Assembly (NCBI GenBank): GCA_025331435.1
Contig: JAIWNI010000022.1
Location: forward strand, 186,001 to 250,000
Direction: 5' to 3'
Length of the DNA stretch: 64,000 nt
Source: Choanephora cucurbitarum
Lineage: Eukaryota > Mucoromycota > Mucoromycetes > Mucorales > Choanephoraceae
Both the position numbers and the translations under genes were made by a program. The stretch's first letter is position 1. Every line of letters starts with the position of its first letter. The notes under the pieces were generated by a model, which made no database searches, had not been told where the DNA came from, and was given only the letters and a program-made list of their open reading frames with translations. Of this stretch, positions 54,319 to 64,000 are shown piece by piece.

Positions 54319-55803
54319 TTATTCATCATAGAACGATTCTTCTTGCAATTTGATCTTTTCAGCTTTTTCTTTTGATCGAATTTGCTCCACTTGTTTACGC
54401 AGAACGGATGTGAGTTTGAGGATGTTTTTTTCGTATTTTGCTGAGACAGGAATGATAGGAATGGACTGGCCAACTTGCTTTTGAAGTGATGCTAAGTTTT
54501 CTTTTGCACGACCGACTTTATCTGCTTTGTTGGCAACAATAAGTGATTGTCGCTCAGTTAATCCTGATCGGTAAGCTTCTAATTCATACTGCAATGTCTT
54601 CAGGTCTTCGAAGGGATTTGATCCGCTTACATCTATCACATAAACCAATATTTTTGCACGCTCTACATGACGCAAGAAAGTATGACCTAATCCTATATTG
54701 CGGTGTGCTCCCTTAATCAGACCTGGAATATCGGCAACTGTTAACTGATATTGATCTGCATAATCCACTGTACCCACAAAAGGATGAAGGGTAGTAAAGG
54801 CATAATCTGCTTGTTTGGGGTGTGCATTTGAAATGGAACTCAAAAGAGTAGATTTTCCAGCATTCGGTAGGCCCACTAGGCCAATATCTGCAATGGTCTT
54901 GAGCTCAAGTTCAAACTCTCGAGTCTCACCTTTACGTCCTCGAGTAGCCCACTTTGGAGATCGATTTTCAGTTGTGAGGAAATGAGGATTACCATAACCC
55001 CCAGGACCACCTCGGCATAGAGTAATCTCCTGTTGGTCTTCAGTCAAGTCGACCTCAATAGGCCCTCTCTTTTCAGTACGGAGTCGCCATTGATAATAAC
55101 GATCCTCCTCATCCATCAGACGTTCTGCTTGCTTGAAGAAGTCAATTTTGCCATCAGGTACATACGATTGCTCAGCACGGGGGAAAAGGACCCAACGAGC
55201 TTCTCGGCTTGATCGCTCGTCCATCATCTCTTCTTCTTCTTCCTCTGCATCTCGCTCTAATTCTCTTACAACGGTACCTACAGGCACCTCGATAACGAAA
55301 TTTTCGCCCATAGTACCATGTTTTCCGGCACCCATCCCGTTTTGTCCTCGTTTAGCAACACACATACGACCAAGTCTTTTTAAAGTGGTTTCATTGGTTG
55401 TGGCTCTTACAATCACATTACCGCCTCGACCACCATTACCTCCGTTTGGAGGACCTTTGGCTAAATATTTTTCTCTGTGAAACGAAACACAGCCATCACC
55501 ACCATCACCACCTCTTGCTTTAAAGCGAATAAAATCCACGAATTGGCTACCCTATAAGAATACTGACATTAAACATTGCTTTTTTTTCTTCATCGTATTA
55601 TCAAACAATGAGGTCTGGGTTACCTTTCCTCGTAACTTGTATTGTACAGAGCTTTTGTTGGCATAAGCTTGAGATTCGTTGTGAGCAGCAGTGATCGTAT
55701 GAAACTGTGTTGATGTTGGCAAAATATACTTTGGTAAGTTTAGGCTGCCCCAAATATTCTTTTGAAGTGAAAGCCGTATTGTCGTCTTTGCCGTATAGAG
55801 CAT
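54319..55803 (-). CDS. MTG2: Mitochondrial Obg-family GTPase MTG2
   Basis: GTPase needed for assembly of the mitochondrial large ribosomal subunit. Exons 55803-55624 and 55551-54319 join to 470 aa. Exon 1 encodes a 60-residue basic, Ser/Thr-rich presequence (MLYTAKTTIRLSLQKN). The glycine-rich Obg fold follows, with KARGGDGGDGCVSFHREKY and PPNGGNGGRGGNV. G-domain motifs are GLPNAGKSTLL, DIPGLIKGAHRNIGLGH, ANKADKVG and VSAKYEKN. An acidic Glu run within the Obg fold is a lineage insertion. An in-frame ATG at 55875 exists, but an acceptor-like CTTTTGCAG between it and 55803 suggests a leader intron, so the inner start is preferred. Confidence 0.95.
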
Positions 55804-57366
55804 GGTAAGAGAATTCCTGCAAAAGAGAGAGAAAAAAAATATATATTCAAAAAGGTTGGTTGGACTGTTGTTCATGCGAATTGCCCTTCAAAAAAAGGCT
55901 TAGAGAAATCCGTGGTAATTGTCCTCCCCTTTTTTTCATATTTTTCTCATCATCTTACAAATACCCCCTTTAACCAACAGAAGAAGGCGTTACGCTATCA
56001 TTGTTCTTCAACGCCGACTCTTCTTGTCCCTCAGAGATGTGCGATCTGTTAGGTTTGATGGTTTCGCTGTTCTGTCCAAAGTGCTCTTCGCACGCATAAA
56101 TAAACAATAGAGGCAAATGGGTACTTTACATGCTGTATAAATTCACTATACAATTAAGCCACTTCAGTTCGACCTAGAGTAGGTGATATTTTTGGACTAG
56201 TTGAAATGCATTCACCAGTTTGGTAGAAGTACCAACTTATCTTGGTCAGTGAATTACAATCACATGTTCTCTTTTATCATGAATTTACGGCCTCATAAAG
56301 GTCCATTCGATACACAGCGTATATGTGGCCAGACAAAAGATGCCAGTTTGCAAGTAGGATGGTGGTCACTGTTTTTTCCAGTCAAAGTATGAGATTAATG
56401 TATTCGGTTTATTGTATGAAAGATGTTATCTTTTTCTTTTGTTTTCCTGACGATTGAAAATAGCTTCTGCTGTGTTGTAGAACATTCATGCGCTTTGAAT
56501 GCAGCCAGCTATTGTCAGTACTGTTAAGACCACGATTACGCTTTGTATAGAAATGTTCTGATCATGATAGATCCTGAGTTGATGAAGATAATTTTAAGAC
56601 TTCAGCTAGGAAGATCCAGTCAAGACCAAAGTGTTTTTTGTTTTGATTTCTCTTTGGTAGGATATGAGAGCTTGCTAACTAAAAGCTCCAACTATGATAC
56701 AAACTTGTACAGCGTTGCGTATATAAATATGCAGCATACCAAGACACTATAAAGGTCTACCAACAACTCCATGGAATTCTCAAATCTTCTGACTAAAATA
56801 ATGCTATATCTTGTTGACTTTTGTTTTTTGGGAGATTTCTTCTATGATATTTCAGTCAATTGGCTCTGTTAGTAAACCTAAGTTTTACTTATTTTATGAT
56901 TCAATTTCATGGCGCTGAAACAGCTCTCAGTGTATGGTATTCTCCTGAGCAAAGCTAGAATCCCGTTGTTTATCTAGTGATTTCAGAGCTTCAGGAGGGT
57001 CCACATTTGGCCGTTAATTCAACAGAGATAAGTTACACAGGTTGAAAATAAGCTTTTTTAAAACTAAATCTAATTGGTTGAGCAAAATGCCATAGTTCAG
57101 AATACAATCAAATTAACAGAAGTTTGTTTTCCTTCTTTCGCAAGATAGCATACAACAGAGATGGCATGCTGCAAAACAATATGCAAAACTGAGAAGAGAA
57201 CGAAAAAATGGGAATCATAAGTACCGCATAAACGGTCATACTGAGGGGAAAAAAAGAAAGGTACTGAGAAAAAAAACAGGCAAACTGTTTATTTTTGAAG
57301 AAAAAGCATTGAAAGACCATTAATCGATTCGCGTACTCTAAAAGAAGCATTCAAGTTGCCACCTAT
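55804..57366. other. Intergenic region
   Basis: About 1.5 kb, AT-rich. Short open stretches (55919-56110, 56201-56392, 56543-56752 plus; 57108-57350 minus) lack codon bias or recognisable motifs. Nothing repeat-like or RNA-like was seen. Confidence 0.4.
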
Positions 57367-57798
57367 TTATTCAGAAGCTGCTTTTCTTGGTCTGCCTCTA
57401 CCACGCTTGGGAACTGACGGATCGACCTTTTTCTTTGCTTCCTTCTTCATTATTTCAGCTTCAGAAAGCACTTTGGGGGGTCGTCCACGCTTTCTTTTTT
57501 GAGGCTTGATAAAATGTTGTTGTTAATGTCGTTCAGTTCAGTCAACAAACAGAAGATAATCAGAAGCAAAGTGAAATAAAGAACTCACCTGTTCGTTTTG
57601 AGAGACATTTAAACTTTCTACTTGTTGTTCTGTCTTCTCTTCAGATTTTCCCTTCAAACTATCCTGTGCTATTTCTTGTCCAATCCCTTTTGCGGCGTCT
57701 TTAGAGGGTCTGCCTCTTTTGCGAGCAGGCGGAATATTTGTCTTTGCTTCTTTATCTAAAGTGACTTCTGCTTTTGTACTTATTCCTGTGGAAGGCAT
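57367..57798 (-). CDS. Small AT-hook (HMGA-like) DNA-binding protein
   Basis: Exons 57798-57589 and 57504-57367 join in frame to 115 aa. Three AT-hooks are visible, each with the GRP core: RKRGRPSK near the N-terminus, RKRGRPPK at the start of exon 2, and KRGRGRPRK just before the end (followed by AASE). The remainder is Lys/Glu/Gln-rich and probably disordered. AT-hooks bind the minor groove of AT-rich DNA, so an architectural chromatin role is expected; the specific role is unknown. Intron donor GTGAGT and acceptor TTATCAAG fit neighbouring genes. Confidence 0.82.
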
Positions 57799-58499
57799 AT
57801 ATCTCAATAAAATTAAAAATTAAAAGGAAAAGGGAAGGAAAGAAAAAAGGGAAAAAAATACAACAATAACAACAAAAACATGATATTTTCGGAAGGCTTT
57901 TGTACCAAAAAAAGACATTCAAGCAAAGGGGGAAAGGGACAGATAGAGAGAGAGAGAGAGAGAAAGCTGCTTCAAGTGGAGTTGGAAAATGGTGCATATA
58001 AAAATAGTATTTGTATGGGCCCACATTGTATAGAGCTGATTTATTGTGCTAGTTTAAGGTTATGATCCATTAATTCTCTTAATGATTTAGGTTATGATGG
58101 TCTTTTCTCCTCAAAGTTTATCTTCTCTCTGAGCAACCAATGGTAATACACTAGTTTGGTTACGTATATGTGAATATTTTCTGGTATACTCCTTCAATAA
58201 ACATTTACTGGAGAAAAAAGGACGGATAGTTACTTATCAATCATAGCCTACACATTCTTTCCTGTGCACAATCAAATTGAAATGCATCGTAACACTTGTT
58301 GCACTAAAATTATCTTAATTTCTCAATTTTTCCTCATTTACCTTCTTATAATGGCAGTCCTATCTCTTTAGTGCAAATGTCTTCAGTTGACCATAAAACT
58401 CAGTCATCAGGCAGTATACAACTTTGAAGCTCGGAATACCTTAACAACACAAAAATTAGCCTATTCAGTAGTTCAAATAATCATAGATGATTAATAGAT
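57799..58499. other. Intergenic region
   Basis: About 700 bp. A GA microsatellite (near 57945-57962) and purine-rich runs just upstream of the AT-hook gene are probably its leader on the minus strand. The rest is AT-rich with nothing recognisable. Confidence 0.4.
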
Positions 58500-60441
58500 T
58501 TAATTTTGGCCAAAAAAACGAGTCATCACACTTAGGTAATGCGAATTGATTGTATCCTTGTCGTTTTGATACAAAGTCATCAAAACGCCCATAGAGATCA
58601 TAAACAAAACAATATCACCATGGGGCATGTTTCTCACTTTGCCGTTCTTCAAAAGCGTTTTCCATAAGGATTCTAATGCTCTTGGAAGGCAGTACAACCC
58701 AAGTTCTATAAACAGAAAATAATGAGAAAACTAAGATGGAAAGCAAAAAAAAAGGGGGGTTTACCTAGTTGGCGACCTGGTGCTTCAATAGCTATCATGC
58801 TACCTGCTACAGCACCTGTTACAGCATAAATCCACGGAGCATCTTGTCCTGTCAAACGACGTAGGGTGCATGGTGTAGACAGTCCCATAACAACATACAT
58901 AGTTAGAAATAAGGCCGATCTAGTACATGAAATAGCAAATTTCTGCAATGTTGTTTGAGGCCTAATAGTTAAACCAATCGAACTTTTAGCTAAAATGATC
59001 TGTATCGTTCAAAACTGGTTGTCATTACTCTGTTTTCATTTGTTTGGATCTAAAGACAGCCATCATGATCTAAAGAAGTTTAAGAAAGATTGTATCAAGA
59101 CCGGAAATTTTAAGGCAGGGCTATATGATAGAACTTACTATGTTAAGAGGTACATAGAGCTTAAGAGAGCGAAAGAGTTCGTCTCTAAAAAGACCCAGTT
59201 TATCTACAGTACAGCTGACTGTTAATGGGTGCTGAATTGAGCACATAATATATTCGTGATGCAACTTGGGATGCAACGAGCTTCCGATATTGGGACTCAC
59301 ATAATCCGAAATAAATTCGCGACTAGTCATGCCTCGAGGCACTTTGATAGATATTCCATCTTCTACCAGCTGATTGACTGTCACACCCACTGCTTCAGCA
59401 ATTCGAGCAGCCATACCACGATAGTATTTCTTGAAACTTGCATGTGTTAGCAAGAAAGAGAAATAGGAATGAGGTAATGTGTCATGGTTGAACAAAAATG
59501 CATAAATAATTTGTGCATTGGCCATCATCATGACCCCTACACCAGAAAAGCGCTGAATCAACCTAGCCAAACGATCGTCCCATAGATCTTCTTGACCAGG
59601 ATGACTTTGCTTTCGCTGAATACGCCATTGCTTCATTACCCAAGCGCCACTGAACTGCAATGCCCTTGTAAACAAATAGAGCATGATAGCCTGTCTTCGT
59701 TGTTTGTTGCGATCCAGGGCAAGCGCTAAACCAGCAACAGTACCAGCAACAAAAGAATTAAGTTTATCTGATTGCCGATCACTTGTCTTTCTATAATGGC
59801 GCATAGTACACAAAATAGCTTTGTAGCTACTAATAAATGTACTCAGGAACAATGCAAAGCAAGTAGTATCTCTAGAGAAAAAGAATGTTATAAACCTCTT
59901 TTTTGTCTGTTTGTTCAACTGATATTTACTTTCCAGCCATCTGCTTCAGAATACCTGGTCTATACATTAATTGAGAGGCTGTCAGCGCTGTTGTTTGGTG
60001 AACTCTATACGCCTACCTTTTTTGCAGACGCCCAGACAAGAGTGCAGGAAGAATCCCTATCAGGTATTTAACAGCAAAAGCAACTGTAAAGGTCTTTACA
60101 AAACCACGTGTGCAGTTTTGCGTGCAAGTCTTCCCTTGGTGTCGACAAAGAGTTGGCTTTGAGCTGTCTGAAGCAAACGATATTTCTAATTGAAGTCGGT
60201 TCAGATTTTGACTTAAACAACCATTAGTTTTATTGTGGTCAGTGTAGGGCTTTCTGTCTTGCTTCTACCTGCTTATTCTTCTGAGCCTTTCGTGAAATGA
60301 CTTTATCGAGGAAATAACGGCTTCTGTCTCTTTGTCTGTCAATAACTTGGAAATAATCCGAGCCAAACTTTCAAGAAAGTTTTCGTAATAAGAAGCAGGT
60401 AAAAACGGAAAACCACCTGCACCAGCTATCGTATCTGCCAT
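58500..60441 (-). CDS. TMEM135-like multi-pass membrane protein
   Basis: Exons on the minus strand: 60441-60269, 60163-60017, 59871-59139, 59069-59029, 58982-58765 and 58705-58500, in frame to 505 aa. Features that match the TMEM135 family are a CRHQG..CTQNC cysteine motif near the N-terminus, RDTTCFALFLSTFISSYKA, DKLNSFVAGTVAGLALALD, and the C-terminal WIYAVTGAVAGSMIAIE with YCLPRALESLWK. Several hydrophobic segments are visible. Animal TMEM135 acts at peroxisomes and mitochondria in lipid handling and fission; the fungal role is unknown. The 41-nt exon at 59069-59029 is small but is needed for frame with the following exon and adds IMMAVFRSKQMKT, which fits the family. Confidence 0.85.
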
Positions 60442-61687
60442 ATTATCAATTATTTCGGCTCAACGCACACAAAAAGAGACGTGATAATGAGAGAAGTAGG
60501 GTATCTTTAAGAAATAAGTGAAAAAAGAAGAAGAGAATAAAACCAAAACAAAACTCAATTGATGTATTTTTCTCTCATGTGATTACTTTGTTCGACAAAA
60601 AACAGCACATATTCGCAGGAAAAAATATATTAAACTCAGCTCCCACTACCTTGAGTAATGGCTATTGTACACCATTTCTCACGCATAAGCGTTGAAAGAC
60701 GTTGCTTTCGGGCACAATTTTCTCTTTTGTCTTGTCCTCTTCAATTCTGTGACCAACTTGTGATATTTTGAGATAAAAAAGAGATAGATAAAATGTATAA
60801 CAAGTATATGAGTAGTTTGAGACTGTTTTACGTATGCCTTTATTCTGAACAAAATAAATGAGAGTATTTATACTATTTGCTATCTACTACAGCTATTACG
60901 TCTTTGACTTTCTTTAGTCCATTTACTTTACTATATCAAGATATTACAGAGCTTATTGTGCATTACTAGGCTTGTGTCACCTTTATAACATAATGTCTTT
61001 ATGTCATAGTCTAGCAGTACTTTACTGCTTGCACCTAACTTAGTCTATAACCTTGTATGATCCATAGCACTAACATATGAAATCATTCTAGACTAGTTCA
61101 ATTGATGATCGGATTACTAAATCCATGACGATGATCATGATGAATATCTTTAATATCCAAATATGGATATCTTCTTTATGAGGATTTGATCTTCAGAGGT
61201 GTCAAACACCACACAACTTGACTTCTTTGATTTGGTTACACTTACTTTACGTTTATTCTAAATATTTTCTTATTCAACTACTTCGTTTCTTCTCTCTTTG
61301 GAAAACTCGTATACTCAAGGGAATTAGAACAAGTGTGTTTATTATAAGTTATCATTATTATTATCTTTGCTAACATAAAATAAAGTGAAGACAATGAAGG
61401 ACAACCATAAAAAGGTACATTAGAATTCAGCGAATCGCATGATATGACAATTTATTTTGATTTTTCGGTATACAAATAGAAGATAGATGCGTGGAATCCA
61501 CAAGTAATTTCTTTCTCCTTATATCATATTTGAGCATATTTATGCACTCTAGGCTTAGTCTAACTCGATGTACTAACGAAACATATATGTGAATACCGCA
61601 CATAGTTCAAACAGAGCTTTTTAGGTTTGTTCTTAAATGTACAGAAGATAAAGAAGCTGAAGGCTATGACAAAGAAGATCTTGACTT
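60442..61687. other. Intergenic region at the edge of the repeat-type zone
   Basis: About 1.2 kb, very AT-rich, with no open frame of note on either strand. I see no hairpin-rich element or terminal inverted repeat. Confidence 0.4.
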
Positions 61688-62237
61688 TTGGCTGTACAAG
61701 ACGACAAAGGCTGCAAAAAATTGAAGAAAAAAGAAGCGGCCTTGTCACGAGTGATGATGGTAACCCTGGATAAGATGAAGAACTGGAAGAAGACCTGTGG
61801 CATTGAAGAAGCCTTCATCGACCAACATCTGTATCCGCTTGTGGATCGTGTCTTTTTGCAAGACAAAAAATATAGCTTTACAAGATCTTATGGTCAAAAC
61901 CGCTTGCGTGGGAGACATCTTGGAGAAGACACCATCGGAAGCAGCAACAAAGACAAGAATAAGCAAGAGCATTTGCTCAGCAAAGCCCGATTTCTTTGTA
62001 TCATATACATTGAAAGATGAAGACTTTGGTTTGCTTTGCGTCGAAGTGAAGAAGCCTGATGCATCTGTGTCCCAGTCTCTCTCAGACAAATCAAAACTTG
62101 CCCTTGAAACCAAAAGAGCTGTTGATGACCAAGCTTTGCGAGGAATTCAGTTTCCAAAATGCTATGGTTCGCTAGGACTTGAGCATTTTCCTGTCGAAGC
62201 ATACGTAGAAGTATCTGAAGCAATAGCAGTGAGCTAG
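61688..62237 (+). pseudogene. Frameshifted relic of a fungal protein of unknown function
   Basis: Two overlapping plus-strand frames together read like one protein. The first (61688 to about 61880) carries WKKTCGIEEAFIDQHLYPLV followed by DRVFLQDKKY; the second (about 61890 to 62237) carries SAKPDFFVSYTLKDEDFGLL, then CVEVKKPDASVSQSLSDKSK and ALETKRAVDDQ. The switch falls around the A-run near 61866-61871 and no GT donor suits an intron there, so a frameshift is likely. The CVEVKKP-type core resembles a multicopy family I associate with Mucorales genomes, of unknown function. No ATG with good context starts the first frame. It ends 270 bp before a decayed transposase on the other strand. Confidence 0.4.
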
Positions 62238-62502
62238 GCAGATAAGATAGCTAATTTAAGAAAATAAAAATATGTTCATGGAGATACAAGCAAACAAAAG
62301 ATGTACTTAAATTTGAATATGTTTTGATCATATTATAATGAAAAAACAAGGCTAAAAAGTACTTGGTCAATGTACTTCAAGTCATAGAAAATCTGCAAGT
62401 TGTTATTTAGCTTTGTTCAAGTTGAGGAAATAATTAGAGTTTTGATATATAGTGGACGTGAATGATATTGCAGGTAAAAAACCGGAAGGAAGGTAAACTT
62501 TC
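62238..62502. other. Spacer between the relic and the transposase copy
   Basis: AT-rich 265 bp. A terminal inverted repeat of the MULE would be expected in or near here, but I cannot identify one without its partner, which lies beyond the right edge. Confidence 0.3.
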
Positions 62503-64000
62503 AAAGAAAGAAAACGAGCAAGCAGGTACATGTGCTTGCAGGGTCTACGTCGATGCTTGAAATCCAAACAAGAGCAGGAAGCAACAAGAAGATCACCATT
62601 GGCAACAACATCATATACTACTTCTTCCTCGGAAAAAGACGAAACTTACCACTCACCGCATTTATCTTCGGAAAATCCAGAAGAGCGACTAACCATGGTC
62701 TAGACTTCATCGGCAGTCAACTTCTCTACCTCCATCTCTCTGACCCTCTGCATCTTCTGGTACTTGGTCATTGCACCATTGTTGCTTAGAATGTGATCAG
62801 ATTCTTGTCGCAAGAAGTACTCCACATCTTCAACCAGAACAAACACAAGTTTGTCCAACCTCTTGTTTCTTTCCCTCCGAAGAAAGGCAGGTTTCAATTG
62901 GTTATGCCACGATTCAATGTAATTGTTAGTGAGCATATGTGAAAACTGATTTTTATAATAGGCTCTACTCCATACCTTCAAAACTTCTTCGTGAAACCAA
63001 TTTCTTTTGAGATAATCAATCAATTCACGGTGGGCAGCGTAATCTACAACGAACTGATTAATTTTTGCTTAAATATCTCCAAATCATTTTCGTGAATTAT
63101 CTGCGAAAGAGCACGACGTACGGCGGATCGAACAAGCTTGTTCTCGGCAGGAATGCCACTAGGAGCTTTGCAAAAGACGTCGATTTTTCTACCCCAAGCT
63201 TGCATAACGTGGAAAACACAGTATTGAATGCTGGCGTCAGGGAAGGTTGTCCTAATAGCACTAGCTTGGGCCTTGCAACTGTCAATGGTGAATTGCTGAG
63301 GATCAACTAACACATTGGATGACTTCAAAAATTGAAGCCATTGTACAATAGGAGCCACTGAATGATCGTTAGTCATCATGTATCCAACGGGCCAACCACG
63401 ACAAGTCTTTTCATCACGAATCAACAAGGTGTACATGATAACATCAACACCTTGGGACACATCATGAGTTGCATCCAAACAGAAAGAGATCGCATTTCTC
63501 ATTTTGGTCTGCTGCAGTAAAGAAGAAAAACCGAGACCAAAAAGATTGGCATTGCCGTTGTAAGTACACAGGTCAGCAATGAAAATCAAAAAGTTTTTTT
63601 TTCAGGAAGCTTGATTTGTAACCACATCTTGCAAGAAACTAAATGATTACTATTCAATTGATATTGACGTTCGTTCATCTATGATGTAACAAATAAAGAC
63701 AATTAGATAATCGCTTAAAATAAAGTTTAAAAACATTACCTTGTTCATCAAGTTCCAAACGTCGTGATAGTTCACTCTTCGTTTGCTCCTGTTGCCGTAA
63801 TTGCCCATTTCACAAAGAATATCAATTCTAATCTGACGAGCAGATATGGGACTATGTTCCAGTTCATTTTGGATCTTCAAGAGGTATCTTCTTGAGAGGA
63901 GAAGACAACGAAGATTATCGGCTTGATCACCAGGAACATGGAATGCATGTTCCTGAATAACAGGAATGAAGTGATAAACCTCGGGTTCCTTGAAATAGCA
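62503..64000 (-). mobile_element. Decayed MULE (Mutator-like) transposase, 5' part outside window
   Basis: Read on the minus strand, the order is: an N-terminal region (64000 to 63741, with YHFIPVIQEHAFHVPGDQAD), an intron with donor GTAATG to about 63679, and the MULE catalytic domain (63594-63067). That domain has CLDATHDVSQGVDVIMYTLL, RGWPVGYMMTND and the later FTIDSCKAQ and YCVFHVMQAW. NYIESWHNQLKPAFLRRERN follows (63023-62700), then a SWIM zinc finger (CSC..D..CKHMYLLARF, about 62570-62515). The copy is broken: a one-base frameshift in the T9 run at 63594-63602, another in the T5 run at 63062-63066, an in-frame TAG at 62702-62700 and a TAA at 62648-62646. Family assignment is firm; activity is unlikely unless the breaks are assembly errors. 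Confidence 0.85.

Noticed and set aside
56201..56392. 63-codon plus-strand frame
   Set aside because: No start context, bias, motif or splice partners.

Overview
This window is nuclear DNA from an intron-rich, AT-rich fungus. The gene set (GAPDH, adenylate kinase, uL24/L26, ASF1, HIR3, Rad26/CSB, Slh1/ASCC3, a Nup159/Nup214-type nucleoporin) is eukaryotic. The dense short introns (mostly 50-90 nt, GT..AG, with CTAAC-like branch sites), short intergenic gaps, a TMEM135-like gene and a decayed MULE transposon fit an early-diverging fungus, most likely Mucoromycota (Mucorales-like). That assignment is inference; no taxonomic marker was searched. All exon borders were deduced by eye from reading frame, splice consensus and family conservation.

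Layout, left to right. A kinesin-4-like motor gene runs off the left edge on the minus strand. Adenylate kinase and a Rad26/CSB repair ATPase follow on the plus strand, then two intronless tandem paralogues of an unrecognised family. A mitochondrial-type FAD-linked D-2-hydroxyacid dehydrogenase gene (minus) is followed by a GC-rich, hairpin-rich stretch that looks like a structured non-coding RNA ending at a T-run. Ribosomal protein L26 (minus) and ASF1 (plus) share a 338 bp divergent promoter carrying two ACGCGT boxes. A large FG-repeat nucleoporin (minus) and an ARFRP1/Arl3-type GTPase (plus) form a second divergent pair. GAPDH follows with a long pyrimidine-rich leader.

The second half holds a two-cassette Ski2-like helicase of the Slh1/ASCC3 type (minus, 2067 aa), a 2500-aa protein with two C1-like zinc clusters (plus, possibly UNC80-related), and HIR3/CABIN1 (plus), whose proposed start lies only 52 bp after the preceding stop. 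A small membrane protein resembling a complex I accessory subunit, a mitochondrial Obg GTPase (MTG2), a three-AT-hook protein and a TMEM135-like membrane protein come next. The right end is a repeat-type area with a frameshifted relic of a lineage-specific family and a MULE transposase copy carrying frameshifts and stops.

Functional links: ASF1 and HIR3 both belong to replication-independent H3/H4 deposition (HIRA pathway), and Rad26/CSB also acts on transcribed chromatin. Slh1/ASCC3 and L26 concern ribosomes. Dehydrogenase, MTG2 and the complex I-like protein are mitochondrial. These appear to be ordinary neighbours, not a gene cluster. I did not find a convincing new multi-gene system. The least explained items are the tandem paralogue pair, the structured RNA candidate and the large C1-containing protein.
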